A DNA stretch of 64,000 bases from Chlamydomonas reinhardtii (lineage: Eukaryota > Chlorophyta > Chlorophyceae > Chlamydomonadales > Chlamydomonadaceae), in assembly GCF_000002595.2 (NCBI RefSeq), contig NC_057009.1:5659283-5723282 (forward strand), in the 5' to 3' direction. The notes under the pieces were generated by a model. That model saw only the letters and a program-made list of their open reading frames with translations. It did not search any database and was not told where the DNA came from. Each line of letters begins with the position of its first letter. Positions within the stretch are counted from its first letter, which is position 1. Made by a program: the position numbers and the translations under genes. Below, one piece after another: positions 1 through 15,973 of the stretch.

Positions 1-1089
1 AAGCTCCGCGCTCCACCTACGCTGCTTGAGCGCTTGAATCTATGCTCTGTATGCTCATGCTGGCGCCATGTCGACAGCAGGTTGTTGATTGTACGTGGAA
101 GAAGTAGACGAACGGCCGAATGACAGCTGCGACGATAGACGTCCGCTTATCTTGTATGTATTTGTATAAGTGCTGAGAAAGCAAGCGTGCTTGGATGACG
201 AACTGCGAAACGAGGAACTGCGTGATTGACCCTGCACACGGTATTCACGACCACCGAGAACGTCCGCAGCGCTTAGCCTTGGAGCTACCTTCAGCAGTTT
301 AGTATATAATCTAATCATCCCAATTGGCACTGCACGTGGTGGCCAGCGAAATGCTGCCAGCGAACTGGTTGATGCTTGCAGGACTCTTTGTCTCCCCGCG
401 GGGCATCCGTGCATTTCTCTGTTTCAAGTAACACATCACACAGACACCAGGCTAGCTGTACAGGTTATGTCTCTTTGTAGACGCCTACACGGGACTCCTA
501 GGGACTTGACCTTGAGGGCCATTGACATGGTCCTTGGCGTCAGAGTATGTCGGGTGCTGACACAGGGCGAGGTCACGCGGTGGCCGAATGATGAATGAAT
601 GTGTATCCGCTGCACGGGAGGTCTGAGGGGGCTGAAGCACTGGGACAACAGTGTGTCGTGGTGAACAACAGAATCCTGGATTCGGTGGCGGGGAAGTGCG
701 CCCCCCATGGTAGCCAACAAGTCTGCACGGCATACAGCGCCTGTGAGTAAATACATTCACGTCGAAACCGGCGCGCTTGGGGTTATTGTCCGTCGCACAA
801 CATTGCCTGAAATGCCGTCAAGGCCGCGATCGGGCCGCCACTACGCCCGCCGCGCCTTGGACCTCCTTGGGACCAAAAAGTAAAAACTAAATTCACGTGA
901 CTTACGCCCACGGTACTTCCGCCGAGCCCCGTGTGCATGTCCAGCTTGGAGGAAGGCGGGGCGACGCGATGGGGGTGGGGGGAGCCAGGGTTTGTCGTGG
1001 TGGGTGCATGACGACTAAGAAACTCGGCACTCGCGACCAAACGTCAGGTAACCTCTTTAATAAACTTCGCAGACTTCCATACTTACATC
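1..1089. other. left-edge intergenic region, no gene recognised
   Basis: Only short overlapping open frames on both strands are present and none resembles a protein family I know. No convincing splice-joined model could be made. The right end must hold the promoter and 5' UTR of the carrier gene that starts at 1090. An AT-richer stretch (TTTAATAAA) lies near 1056. The 3' end of a gene outside the window cannot be excluded. Confidence 0.5.
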
Positions 1090-4000
1090 ATGGAGTCTCA
1101 CGCCGGCCCTTCTCCTGAGTTTTCTTTCGCGGTGGTGCCGCAAGGCAAGGGCAAGACATTGCTGCATAAGCCCACGGCGATTACCTCTGTAGTGCTGTGC
1201 GAGAGCAACACTAGGAGAGGATCTAGGAGCCGTAAGGCCGCGCGGCCAGCTCCTTTTGCAAGCTGCACAATGAGCCTCAACGCCAACGCTGCGCCCTCTG
1301 GTCAGTGGCCCATTGCGTTCGTCAAAGGGAACTGTAATTCATTAGTCTGGCGGAATTTGCATGCGAGCCGACATCTCGATCTGGGTCGGCAGGGTCTGCA
1401 ACGCCCAGCATACTGATGCTGGCCTCAGTGCTCCCGTAACGGCCGTGCACGCTGGGCAGTTTCAGAGTTATGTAAGCCGAATACTCAAACGCGTGACTGA
1501 TGGGACTTGCCTGCCTCTCGCACCAGGCCCCGCCAAGGTGCCGCTGTTCATGTTGGCGTCGGCTGCGGAGACGTCTGCCTCCGCCCCGCCGCCTGGCACG
1601 CCCATGTGGCGCCTTGCGGCGGCCAACCTGGCGGCTGGCGCCACCGCCGGCTGCGCCGTGGAGCTGGGTGGGTTGGCGTGGTTGTCGGGCGGGGAGCATA
1701 AGAAGGTTGACTGCAATGGCCTGCGTCACGTCAGTCAGAACCCTCGCAGCCCCCTGACCGCGCAGCGCGTGCCCCAACCCAAGCCGACTTACCTGACAAC
1801 CGCCCACCCCGTTCCAACTCGCCCCATCACCCCATGTACTGTACAACAGCTCTCTACCCCATCGACACCATCAAGACGCGCCTGCAGGTGCGTGGGTCAC
1901 TCGGCTCGATATCCCACTGTGTGCTGCGTGCACCACTGCCCAGTCAGGCCAGCGCGATGCCCCGGACAACGCACGCGGTACGCCGCTGTACTCGTGATGC
2001 ACGTGCACCCGGAACCCTTTACCAAGTGTCATGCAACTGTCACGTCGAACCTACCCGCAGGCGATGATTGGCGGCGGCGGCCTGAAGGCACTGCTGCAGT
2101 CGGGCGGTGGCAAGGGGCTGTACGCGGGTGAGCAGGCGGCGGCGGCGGCGTGGACGTGAGGGGTAGCAAGGGCGGGCGTGGTGGTGCGGCTGGCGCTGGA
2201 GCGGTGGCTCTGGGGTCAACTTTGAACCAATCCGTGAGGTAACAGTCGCGCTGCAAGGAGAAACTGCAGCCGCATATGCGAGCTGTGGTGGCTCTGGGGG
2301 AGGTAGGCCGCCAACAACGTAGGGGCCCGGGGCCTGCGTGCCAATGGCCGGAGTGTAGGAATGCAGGGGTGCAAGACTACTGCGGGGTCGAGCGGCACTC
2401 GTACGGCATGGTGCCGCTGCGGGTCCACGCAGTGCCCTGGAGAGGGGCTGGGATGCGAGGAAGGCCGCAGCGAATGGCACATGGGGCCCAGTTGTCCAGG
2501 CAGGCATCCCGACGGCAGCGCAGCCATTTGCGCGGGGCGGCCCGGGTTTACGCGGGGCGGCCCGGGTTTACGCACTTGGTGCCCAGCTCAAGGGGGATGC
2601 AGGTGTTTCCCTGGGCGTAGTGAATGCACCTCCACCATCGCTCTGCCATTCTTCCCGCACCTACGCTTGCCCCTGCCTCGCCGCCACCGCCACCTCACCG
2701 GCCTTGCCTCCGGCCCCTCCGGCCCTCTGTCCAGGCGTGTGGGGCAACCTGGCGGGAGTGGCGCCCGCCTCGGCTATCTTCATGGCCTTCTACGAGCCCA
2801 CCAAGCAGGCCGTGCAGGTGGGAGGGGGCCCGGGGTGGGGGTGGGCGTGGGCGTGTGGGTTAGTGCAAACAACGCCTAGCCCAGGGGTGAGCGCGGAAGG
2901 CAGCAGGCTTGCAAGGGTGCTCTGGAGGGGAGCAGCCGGTCTGGGGCATGGCAGGTGCGGATTAGAGGCACTTACCACCTCGCATCACTCACTCCAGCCA
3001 CTCGCACCACTCACTCCAGCCACGCGCCAACGCCCGGATCCGCGTCCCTGACACGCCCTGCTGACACGCGCCGCTGACACGCCCCGCCGCTGCTCGTGCC
3101 GCCCTCTCCGGGCCTGCAGGCTGAGGTGTCTGCTGACAAGCAGTACCTGGGCCCGGTGGTGGCGGGTATGGTGGCGGGCACCGCCTCCTCGCTCATCCGT
3201 GTGCCCACCGAGGTGGTCAAGCAGCGGCTGCAGACCGGCGAGTTCAAGGGGGCCATCACCGCGGTGCGTGCCGGGGAGAAGGGAGGGGGGAGGTGGGAGA
3301 GGGGAGGGGGTTGTAAATGCCAGCCCAAACTAAACCGAACCAACGAAAACGGGGTGTCCACCATCCCATGAGATAAACAGGGGCAACAATTGAGTAGAGG
3401 ATGTAGTCGCGGCAGGCAGACGTGTCAAGTGCCTGTGCATGCGCTGGCGCTCCCGCTTCTATACAGCCCTCAATACCTCCCACCCTCATGCCGCGCACCC
3501 GCAGATCCGCACCATCCTGGGTCGCGAGGGCCTCCGCGGCATGTACGCCGGCTACGGCGCCTTCATGCTGCGCGACCTGCCCTTTGACGCCATCGAGTTC
3601 GTGGCGTACGAGCAGATCAAGAAGGCGTACGGCGCCAGTGTGGGCCGCGAGCTCAACCCCGGCGAGACGTCGCTCATCGGCGCCTTCGCGGGCGGCTTCA
3701 CGGGTGCGTGCGCGTGGAGGAGCGTGCGGGCGTGGGTGACGGAAGCGCGAGGGGAGTGGGAGGGGAGGAGGTTGCAGGTGGATATAATGTGGTAAGCGGT
3801 GGGGTTGGGGTGCGGATGGCTTCCCCACATCCACGTGCTTGTAACCCCCGACGTTGACCCCATTTCACGTGTCCTTGTCCAAACACACACAGGCGTCATC
3901 ACCACGCCTCTGGATGTGCTCAAGACGCGGCTGATGACGCAGGGCGCCAGCGGCCGCTACAAGAACCTGTTCGACGCCACCGTCACCATCGCACGCACCG

Positions 4001-4116
4001 AGGGCATGGGAGCCTTCATGTCGGGCTGGCAGCCGCGCCTGATCTGGATCTCGTTGGGAGGCTTTGTGTTCTTCCCCGTGCTGGAGGCAGCCAAGAAGTT
4101 CTATGCGCCGAAGTAG
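1090..4116 (+). CDS. mitochondrial carrier family protein, probable S-adenosylmethionine carrier (SAMC-like)
   Basis: Eight exons (1090-1300, 1527-1667, 1850-1887, 2061-2127, 2735-2817, 3120-3263, 3505-3703, 3893-4116) join in frame to 368 residues. The three carrier signatures are visible: PIDTIKTRLQ (residues 121-130), PTEVVKQRLQ (209-218) and PLDVLKTRLM (300-309), each opening a repeat of about 90 residues with two membrane helices. A basic, Ser/Ala-rich extension of about 70 residues precedes repeat 1 and could be an organelle targeting peptide, as in plant SAM carriers that serve plastids and mitochondria. By family knowledge such carriers exchange SAM for S-adenosylhomocysteine across the inner envelope or inner membrane. 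The SAM assignment rests on overall resemblance, including the YPIDTIKTRLQ and TPLDVLKTRLM wording, and is less sure than the carrier fold. The ATG at 1090 is the first in-frame start. The next gene is convergent. Confidence 0.92.
2533..2572. repeat. 20-base tandem duplication, intronic
   Basis: GCGGGGCGGCCCGGGTTTAC occurs twice in a row in the intron between exons 4 and 5 of the carrier gene. Confidence 0.9.
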
Positions 4117-4689
4117 AAGGCGCTAAGGGCTAAGGGCTAAGGCTTGGAAGGCGTTCGCGGGATGAAAGTTTGTGAAACGCATGGAGAGCGTGTGCGTGTG
4201 ATTGTTTCGACGTCTGCTGTGAACGAAGTGAGTGGCTTGGTGGAAGGCAGGTGTTTTCTGTGGGAAGGGGCGCTCGGACTCGGAGGCCGTTTGATGCGGC
4301 TTGATTTTGCGGCGTGCGGCTTGTGTGCGCTAGGGCGCGGGTTATGGGGATTTCTCGATGCGGCATGGATGTTGCTTGACCATGACTCTATGAGACAGGA
4401 CTGGACTGAAATTCGACACGTGTGTTCGAGTGTTTGTTTGTGGCTTTGGCGTAGTACGGCCGAGCCTGGCTTGGTAATGACCGGCCGGATGCACCGGAGA
4501 CGAGTTTGGGGTGTGTGTCTGTGGGGGGTGCTGGGCGCAGCGGAGAAGAACACCTGGGGAGGGGGTGCGGGGACATTGCTATCTGCAACAGTGCCACGTT
4601 GCCGGGTGCGCCCGGGTGCGTACACCAAATCAGTAAATGCCCAAGGCCCCGGTTTGCCGCGGTCACGGCACATGTACAACTACATACGA

Positions 4690-4694
4690 TTACA
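4690..4694 (-). terminator. TGTAA polyadenylation signal, methyltransferase copy 1 (candidate)
   Basis: TTACA on the plus strand reads TGTAA on the minus strand, about 530 bases after the stop of the methyltransferase gene. Confidence 0.4.
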
Positions 4695-4940
4695 CTCTTG
4701 CCCACACTGGTGTTCCTGTTATTGATGGCTCGGCCTGCAGTCAAAGTGCACGAACGCCGACACAGGGTTTCAGGACGTGCGGCCAACACTTTGCTTAGTT
4801 GCTTTCCTCCACGTACTGTGGCTCCCCTGCCTACCACCTCCTGGTCACCTGCCATCACCAGTGCCGGACCTCCTGTCATGGCACAACGGACAATATGCCG
4901 TGCGCTTGACACTGCCGTCCCACCATAGTCCCGTCAAAAT

Positions 4941-4945
4941 TGTAA
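4941..4945 (+). terminator. TGTAA polyadenylation signal, carrier gene (candidate)
   Basis: TGTAA is the usual chlamydomonad poly(A) signal. This copy lies about 825 bases after the carrier stop codon. No earlier plus-strand TGTAA was noticed. Confidence 0.45.
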
Positions 4946-5224
4946 GTGCAAGCGCTTCACCCTGCCATCAAACATGAGTTACGGGCACAGGATACACGAT
5001 GGCGCCGGGCCAGCCGGGCTCACGATACACTCAACCTCCTGGACGACACGCAGTCGTAGGGTGCGGACGCGACCGCGTTCATGCCCCCTCCCCAACATAC
5101 ACATCAGCACCCCTCAGCTGCTCGGCCCTCAGTAGGCCTTTGGTGCAACCAGCCTCAGCAGCACCTGCACCGACAGCCCTGACACCGCACATGCGCCACA
5201 CATCGTGGCCCCGCATTGCCCGAA

Positions 5225-8200
5225 TCACACGGCCGGGGCGGTTGCGGGCGCCTCGCCCACCGCGGCCTTGCGGAAGCTGAGCGTCTTGGTGGCGGAGCAC
5301 AGGTACTTGGTGTCGGGGGTCAGGCCCGCCTCCTCGCACATGGAGCCCAGGTCGCAGGACAGGTAGTTCCTGCTAGGCCAAGGCCCAGGCAGGGAATGGA
5401 AGTGAGGGGCAGCCATGGGGGCAGCGTTTTAGAGTCTCAGATAAAACCGACACTCGTTCGGGAAGGGGGAAGGGACGAGACGGCGTGAGGAGCGCGTGCG
5501 CAGCAATTGCATGCCTGTTAACGGCCTGTGCCGGCCGTAACTTGGCTACGTGTGGGGCGGGCTGGCAATTAATGCCGGTGTCCCAGAGACTGGCCCCTAC
5601 GCACGGCCGCCTTGCCAATGTGCACGCACCTGTAGTAGGGCTCGTTGAAATTGCCGAAGACGTCCAGGTTGCGTTCCAGTCCCGGCCTGTCTCCCAGCTG
5701 CACGCTGTCTGTGAGCACCAGCAGACCGCCCGGCCGCAGCACGCGCGCGAACTCGGACACGGCGCGGCGCCGCACCGCCTCGGGAAGCTCGTGGAACAGG
5801 TACACGCACACAACCTGACGAGGCAGGAGCGGGGGGGGGGGGGTCGGAGGGTGAGGGAGGCGCAGGAGCAGCGAACGCCAAAGGCCACGCAGTCATTGCT
5901 ATCGGGCTCTTAGGGCTGCCACGACTCACGATGTCAAAGCTGTCGTCGGGCGCGGCGATGTCCTCCGCGGCAGTCTGCAGGAACTCCGTGCCGGTCTCGT
6001 CCACTCCGCCCAGGAACCGCCCGCGCGCACGCAAGCGCCGCCAGTAGCGCATGTTGTTGCGCGCGCGGGCGAGGTAGAAGGGGCTGAGGTCGGAGCACAC
6101 CGTGCGCATGTCGGGGTACGCATCCTGGGGCGGGGATTATGGAAAGCTAATAACGACTGCAGCGGCACGATGCCAAACGGCCATGCATGGACCTGATTGC
6201 GGCTAAAAGACACGCCCTATCCGAAGTTTGGGCATCTTAGGTCACCTTGATGAAGGTGTGGAAGCGGCCGGTGCCTGCCGCCACCTCTAGCAGCCGAAGC
6301 TGCGCTGGGCTGCGCTCGCTGGCGCCCGAGGCCGATGAGGCGGGGCCCGAGCCCGACTCCGCCTCGCGCACGTAGTCGGCGATGGGCAGCAGGGTGGTGC
6401 GCTGCATGATGTCCTGCAGCCCTGAGAACAGCGCTTCAGTGGTGGTCTCATACACGAAGGCTGACCTGCACGTGGTGGGCGGTAGGCGGTAGGCAGCAGG
6501 GATTCTGTGGTTGTCGTTGGGAGTTTTGTAAGGCAAAGTTGGCCAAAAAGGGCCAAACTCGGGCCCTCCATGGCAACCACCGCAGCAAGCGCACCGTGCC
6601 GAGAACCATCCGTCCGTCTGAAAATGGAATGTCTTGTTGTAGTACTGCGGGTACAGCTTGCCGCCGTCCAGCCACACGGGCTCGGGCTGCTTAGCCAGCC
6701 GCCGCTGAGTGATTTTGACCCACTCGCCCACGTATGCCGCGGACCTGCACAAGAGGGACTAACATGTTGCGCGAGCATGCATTGCAAGGTGAATGGAGTG
6801 TGTGTGCAGGTGCTTCAGGGCTTGATGCAGGCATATGCAGGCATGCCGACTATGCCGTGCACACGATCAATGAACGAACCCACAACCGACCAGCTGTCGC
6901 CTACTGGTTTGTGCCGCTCAGCACGGGGCGCAGCACTAGTGTACTGACGTCGTCACACCCGCCACTCACGAGGCGGCCACGTAGGCTGGGTTGTACTGGC
7001 GGTGTCGGGGCGAGGTCATGTCCCAGGGCAGTGGGTAGTAGCCGGACCGGATGTTGTCGTAGTCTTGGTCCACCGCCTCAATGAAGTCACTCAGCCGGTC
7101 TGTGGCGAGTCAGCAGGCGATACATGTGAGGGGGGCACGGTATGCAGGCCCCTGTTGAGGGCACCCTGGCAGCCCCCAAGGCGATGATGCCATGCTGGTG
7201 GCACAAAGGCAACCACACAGAGCAGCGTGCTCGACATGAAATTGAACTACGGCTGCCCTACACGTCACCGCAACCGCAACCGCAACCGCAACCGCAACCG
7301 CAACCGCAACCCCAGCCGAGCCCGCGCTTGCGCCCGCGCCCGCACCCGCATCCGCACCCGCACCCGCACCCGTATCCGCACCCGCAACCCGCACCCGCAC
7401 CCACATGCGAGCTCGGCCTCCGCCCCCTCCAACAACTTCTCAAATGGCGTCCGTGAGGTGCCGCCGCTGCTGCTGCCCCTTCCGCCGCCCGCCACCTGGC
7501 GTTGCAGCCGCTGCAGCCGCTCCACCAGGTCGTGTGCGGCGAAGCCCGCGAAGGCCTGCATGTATTGGAGTACAGCAAAACAGGCCGGACTCGCGACGCA
7601 TGCACGCAACGCACACACACTCACATACACACACACGCACCTGTAATACCAGGTTGCAGAGGCGACCGCACATACGGTACCCTAGTTCATCAAACATTCA
7701 CCCATATATGAGCCCGCCGCCCGGTTGCCACCGCATCACCCACCCACCAAGCCGTTGAAGCCCAGGTGTCGGACCAGGTGGTAGGCCCAGTGCGCGGCGC
7801 GCTTGGGGTCGGTCGCCGCCGCGCCGGCGCCACTGGCCGGCTGCAGCAGTCGCGGCAGCACGTCTGCAAGCCTCATGTTGGAGCCGGATAGGTCGCTGTG
7901 CGTGGGCGGGCAAATGGGGGCGGGGCAGCACGGGCGCAGCAGCAGGCGGGGTGTGAGGCCCGTACGGGCTGCGGCGGCACTGCAAGCAGAGGCATGGAAG
8001 ACGCAGGGCACCCGCCGGCAACGGGCAACCGGTGCAGCGTGGGCGAGTTCTCGTGCGATGCCACCCAGCGACCCGGGCCTTCCAAACCATTCCCGGCTGT
8101 CCACGTGAGCTGTCGCGCACGTGGCACCGCCGCCCGTTGTTCCCGCGGAAGACTAACCTGGCCTTCTTGTTGTCCTTTGGATCGCTGATGGCTGTCAAAA

Positions 8201-8756
8201 CACAAGAGCAAATAATGCGTTCATGTTACTATGTCGTATGCGGCGGGGGCAGCAAGCGGTGTCGGCCTGCCCGCACAGAGTGTGTAGTGTCGAGTGTGTG
8301 GTGTCGCCGTTGCGACATTCGCGAACTACGCACGCTTCAACGTAAGACTGCCTTCCATCCCCATGCTTCCAGCCAGCATCCATATACCATACCTGCAGTC
8401 ATGAAGGTTTCACGAGTGCTCCAGCGCTCCACACTCGCGTCAAGTTTGAACCGCAGCCCGTCCAGCTCCGCTGGTGTGGGCCGCGCGGACGGGCCTGGCA
8501 GCGGCACCGCAGAGGAGGCGACCGCAGAGGAGGCGACCGCAGAGGAGGCGACCGGAGCGGAAGTGCTGGCAGCGGTGAAGGTGCGATTGGTTTTACAAGT
8601 AGGAGTTGCCTCGGGCGCTGTTGATGTCTCCGACTGGGGGTCGACGGCTGCGAGGAGGCCAAGGGGGAGGCAGCAAAACGGAGGAGCAGTGGCGCCGGGC
8701 CCGGGAAGCGGTGCAGTCGTCAGGGCCGGGCGTAACGCTCCGGGTGCCCTTCCCAT
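5225..8756 (-). CDS. SAM-dependent class I methyltransferase, tandem copy 1
   Basis: Ten exons on the minus strand (8756-8393, 8191-8158, 7895-7748, 7555-7405, 7099-6970, 6744-6595, 6465-6246, 6124-5930, 5814-5630, 5369-5225) join in frame to 573 residues. The C-terminal third is a Rossmann-type methyltransferase: motif I LLEVAAGTGRF near 384-394, then CSDLSPFYLARA, an acidic AEDIAAPDDSFDIV segment, and RVLRPGGLLVLTD. The N-terminal half (WAYH..., SGYYPLPWDM..., LYPQYY, HFQTDGW) is conserved with copy 2 but is not a domain I can name. The substrate is unknown. The first exon is the least certain part: ATG 8756 gives an Ala/Pro-rich leader that differs from copy 2, and another 5' exon may exist upstream. 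Exon 1 holds a 15-base tandem triplication. The intron after exon 4 opens directly into a hexamer repeat. Confidence 0.88.
7266..7402. repeat. hexamer tandem repeats (CAACCG)n and CACCCG-like, intronic
   Basis: About seven CAACCG units (7266-7312) are followed after a short break by imperfect CACCCG/CATCCG units to about 7402. The array fills most of one intron of methyltransferase copy 1 and reaches its splice donor on the minus strand. Confidence 0.9.
8507..8553. repeat. 15-base coding minisatellite, three units
   Basis: The unit GCAGAGGAGGCGACC is repeated three times inside exon 1 of methyltransferase copy 1. On the coding strand it encodes repeats of V-A-S-S-A. It is in frame, so it changes leader length only. 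Confidence 0.85.
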
Positions 8757-9678
8757 ACGGAATCGCTGCCCTTAGCGAGTAGCTTCCGTATCTCCGAGAA
8801 CGTATCCAGTGTTCAAGCGGAAAACACATGCCAGCGAGGAACGCGGATGGGTGTTGCAGTCGCGGCTAAGAGGCCAGAAACTGATGCAAGGTTACTTAAG
8901 CTACGAAAGCGGTACCTACATTTAGCAACCATGGAGGCCCTGAGCCCGGGCACGGCCACTCGCGGCCAGCCATTGCCACGCAAATTCCGTGGCTGTCGCG
9001 ACAGCTGCATACTGTTGTATTAATCCACTTTTGGTACACAACAAACGCGTACGAGAGGTTGCCGCTCAAGGTCTCTGTGCACTGGTGCAGGCGGGTATGG
9101 ACAACAAATATGAGAAAACGGGCTATGCTAAACAGCAGGTGTTATACTGGCGCATGGCATACTTAGCCTCGAATATCCGAGATATTGGCGCAGCGTGGCA
9201 GCAACCCGCGCCAACCCGCGCCATGCGGTGGCCAGAGGTGGCACGCAGTGGCACGCCGTGGCGACCGGGGCCGCCGCCTCCAAACGCTATGTTGACGCTT
9301 AATATTCCAGATTTGATAAGGATTACAAAAAGTGCGCAGTGTAAGGCGAAGAGGGATCGCGACTGCCTGCAGACTGCAGAGCCGTGCAGAGTGACTCGGT
9401 GTGACGCGCGACGTCTTGTTCTTGCGCAAACTGGAGGCCCGGGTCGCGATGGACCTTAATATGCCAACAAATAAATAACAAGCGCACAACGTCCCATTGC
9501 GTCGGGCGCGACTGGCAGAGCCCTCGATGCGGTTCATCACTGCCAGAGTATTACCATCAACTCCCTTCAACATTGCTTCGATGCGGGCAGTCACACACAC
9601 GGTCGATGCGGGGATCGGACCCACATGCTGGCGTGCCAGCAGCCACCAGGCTCGACCTGTGTCCTCGGGACGTACCCC
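8757..9678. other. intergenic, upstream of methyltransferase copy 1
   Basis: No protein-coding exon could be supported. It should hold the promoter of copy 1 and possibly a further 5' exon: a short minus-strand open frame lies at 8813-9010, without similarity to the start of copy 2. A 10-base direct repeat (CAACCCGCGC) occurs near 9204-9223. Confidence 0.4.
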
Positions 9679-9679
9679 T

Positions 9680-10269
9680 GCTGTACGCCACTGCATCGTC
9701 GCCAGCCTCGCCGCGGCACATGGGGGCGGGATCCATGCAGCGGCGCCCATACTTACCACGCTTGGCCGGCGCCAGTACATACTACCAGTACAGCTCGCCC
9801 GGTGCAGCCGCCGTTCAGCCCTCTAATCAGCCCGGCCCCAGCTAGGCAGCCACCCTGCTTCACTTGCTCGGCAGCTTTGCCCGGCATCGGCTACTGACAT
9901 CCGCCACGCCGCTTCTTTCTTCTCCCGTTTCTTTCCGCTTGCCCACGCATATGCTCCATGGGCGCCCGCGGATGCCTGGCTCCGTTCCAGGTGGGTGCAT
10001 TTTGTGGGTTTCGCGTTGTCGCGGCGAATGGCAGCAGCCTAGTTGCGAGCTGGAACGCGTCCGCCCCTGCAAGCGGCAGCAGTCTCCACGACACTCGGAC
10101 TCCGTTTGGCGTGCCGAATGCGGAGCAGCGTGGAGCGCGCACCGGTGTCTCGTCTCGAAGGTAACAAGTAACCGCATTGCCGCTGACACTAACTTCTTTC
10201 GTGATGTTTATTGCTAGCCTGGAGCTCGCGACGGCGTCTTGCATTCGCATTCACTCGCAAGCACTTCGT
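9680..10269. repeat. left long direct repeat of the LTR-like element
   Basis: It begins GCTGTACGCC and ends GCACTTCGT. It is offset by exactly 1022 bases from its partner. Open frames inside it recur identically in the partner copy. Confidence 0.9.
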
Positions 10270-10701
10270 TAACAGGGCGTATCAGGGATAATCGCCCCTG
10301 GGCCCCGGCAAGTTCACGCCGGTATCTGTTGCCCAGTGGCAGGGACCCACTCGAGGTTCCGCCCTCGAGCGTTTGGAACTGGCGAGCCTCCCGCTTGCGG
10401 GTGCAGCCTGAGCATTCACGCGGCCGCATGCACGCGATTGCAGCACTGCGCGGACGGGTCGTCGTCGTCTTACACCTTGGTTATTTGGTTCTGGAGAATT
10501 TGTTTCTTGGTTTGGCTTTTCAGCGGTTTCGGGTACATGCCGTGGACACGCACCGAGCTCGGCCAGCCCTCCGCCCGCCGCCCACTCAGCTGTCAGCACG
10601 GTTCCCCCACCCGGCCGGCCCCGCTGCACCGTGCGTGGGCCGGTCCCTGGACGGGTGTGGGGAACCGCACAGCGGTCCGCGCCCGTCCGTCTCAGCTGTC
10701 A

Positions 10702-11291
10702 GCTGTACGCCACTGCATCGTCGCCAGCCTCGCCGCGGCACATGGGGGCGGGATCCATGCAGCGGCGCCCATACTTACCACGCTTGGCCGGCGCCAGTAC
10801 ATACTACCAGTACAGCTCGCCCGGTGCAGCCGCCGTTCAGCCCTCTAATCAGCCCGGCCCCAGCTAGGCAGCCACCCTGCTTCACTTGCTCGGCAGCTTT
10901 GCCCGGCATCGGCTACTGACATCCGCCACGCCGCTTCTTTCTTCTCCCGTTTCTTTCCGCTTGCCCACGCATATGCTCCATGGGCGCCCGCGGATGCCTG
11001 GCTCCGTTCCAGGTGGGTGCATTTTGTGGGTTTCGCGTTGTCGCGGCGAATGGCAGCAGCCTAGTTGCGAGCTGGAACGCGTCCGCCCCTGCAAGCGGCA
11101 GCAGTCTCCACGACACTCGGACTCCGTTTGGCGTGCCGAATGCGGAGCAGCGTGGAGCGCGCACCGGTGTCTCGTCTCGAAGGTAACAAGTAACCGCATT
11201 GCCGCTGACACTAACTTCTTTCGTGATGTTTATTGCTAGCCTGGAGCTCGCGACGGCGTCTTGCATTCGCATTCACTCGCAAGCACTTCGT
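10702..11291. repeat. right long direct repeat of the LTR-like element
   Basis: This is the partner of the repeat at 9680-10269 in the same orientation, identical as far as I could read. It is followed by the candidate target duplication ACCCC. Confidence 0.9.
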
Positions 11292-11790
11292 ACCCCGTCC
11301 ACCAACTCTGCCCACATTCTGACCCCACCACCCCGCAAGGCCGCCCCCTACCAACATGGATGGCCTCGTCAACAGGTATCAAAGAATACTGCATTGTTTT
11401 GCTCCGCACTTAACGTGTTTGTTCTGCATCCTTTATAAGCGGTATGTCATTGGCATACATACCAGCAGTGCTGACCACGCGTGCACATAGCGCCATAGCC
11501 CTTGTGCTTAGTATGCTGCGTACAACTGTGCACGTATGCACGTGCCTAAGCCACTCCATACATCACACACTGCCCTCCGTCACCCCACAACCGCAAATCA
11601 GGCGGGCAACAAACTCACTCTCCTTTCCTCGACGCCGCGGACTTGCAGACATGCATTTTGTCAAAACGGGCATTGTACCACGCAGCCGCACCGCTTGGCC
11701 CCTCTCCTCTCGCTCCCCTCATGTCCTCTCCGCTCCTTTCGTGTTGTCGCAGCTGGCGTCGAACATGACAAGTCTGCAAACCGCTCCCGC
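11292..11790. other. intergenic, 3' flank of methyltransferase copy 2
   Basis: This is the 3' UTR side of the minus-strand gene ending at 11791. No exon, strong repeat or clear minus-strand TGTAA was recognised. Confidence 0.4.
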
Positions 11791-15639
<3,849 letters not shown>

Positions 15640-15973
15640 CGGTCGCTCTTTTAACCTGATGACACGCGCTAGTGCGTGCGCTACAGCTCACGTGGCCTTG
15701 CTGTGCCTGTGCGTTTTATAGCGCGGCGCTGATGTCAGGCAGTGACGCAGGCGCGATTCTACTCGGGTGGCACGCGTGAATCGACAGGCAAAGCGGTGCG
15801 AGTGAGCTAGTATGCTCTTGTAGCATCACTATAATTCGTGTGTGCTACACTGGGCTATCTGGGGCCCACGAATTGAGCTCATTCCGACCCTTGCATTGCA
15901 GCTTGCATTGTGCCCTTGTGACATTTTCCCAACCTTACGTAGTGATTATGCTAAGTACTTGCTATCGAGAAGA
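15640..15973. promoter_or_regulatory. shared divergent promoter, methyltransferase copy 2 / CHCH gene
   Basis: Only 334 bases separate the two start codons. A TATAAAA box for the minus-strand gene is read at 15714-15720, about 75 bases upstream of its ATG. No equally clear TATA box was found for the plus-strand gene. Confidence 0.7.
15714..15720 (-). promoter_or_regulatory. TATA box of methyltransferase copy 2
   Basis: TTTTATA on the plus strand reads TATAAAA on the minus strand, about 75 bases before ATG 15639 and therefore well placed for a short 5' UTR. Confidence 0.6.

Larger units (their letters stand above)
4117..5224. other. convergent 3' UTR region between carrier and methyltransferase copy 1
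   Basis: No coding exon was recognised. The two genes point at each other here. A TGTAA signal for the plus-strand gene (4941-4945) lies beyond the TGTAA signal of the minus-strand gene (4690-4694 on the plus strand as TTACA), so the two transcripts may overlap at their 3' ends. Confidence 0.5.
9679..11291. mobile_element. short LTR-like (TRIM-like) element between the methyltransferase paralogues
   Basis: Two direct repeats of about 590 bases (about 9679-10269 and 10701-11291) flank a 0.43 kb centre. I saw no difference between the repeats, so insertion is probably very recent. The flanks share ACCCC (9674-9678 and 11292-11296; the match extends to CGTACCCC), which suits a 5-base target duplication. 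No reverse transcriptase, integrase or capsid-like reading was recognised, so it would be a non-autonomous miniature LTR element of unassigned family. The ends are not a clean TG...CA pair, and a simple segmental duplication remains possible. Confidence 0.6.

Noticed and set aside
7266-7402. Possible CRISPR-like or telomere-like array
   Set aside because: Units of six bases without unique spacers form a simple tandem repeat, and the unit is not the TTTTAGGG type of chlamydomonad telomeres.
8813-9010. Minus-strand open frame as first exon of methyltransferase copy 1
   Set aside because: It has no similarity to the leader of copy 2 and needs an extra intron. It was left as a possibility only.
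9860-11239. Duplicate open frames inside the direct repeats
   Set aside because: They recur only because the repeats are identical, and no element protein is recognisable.
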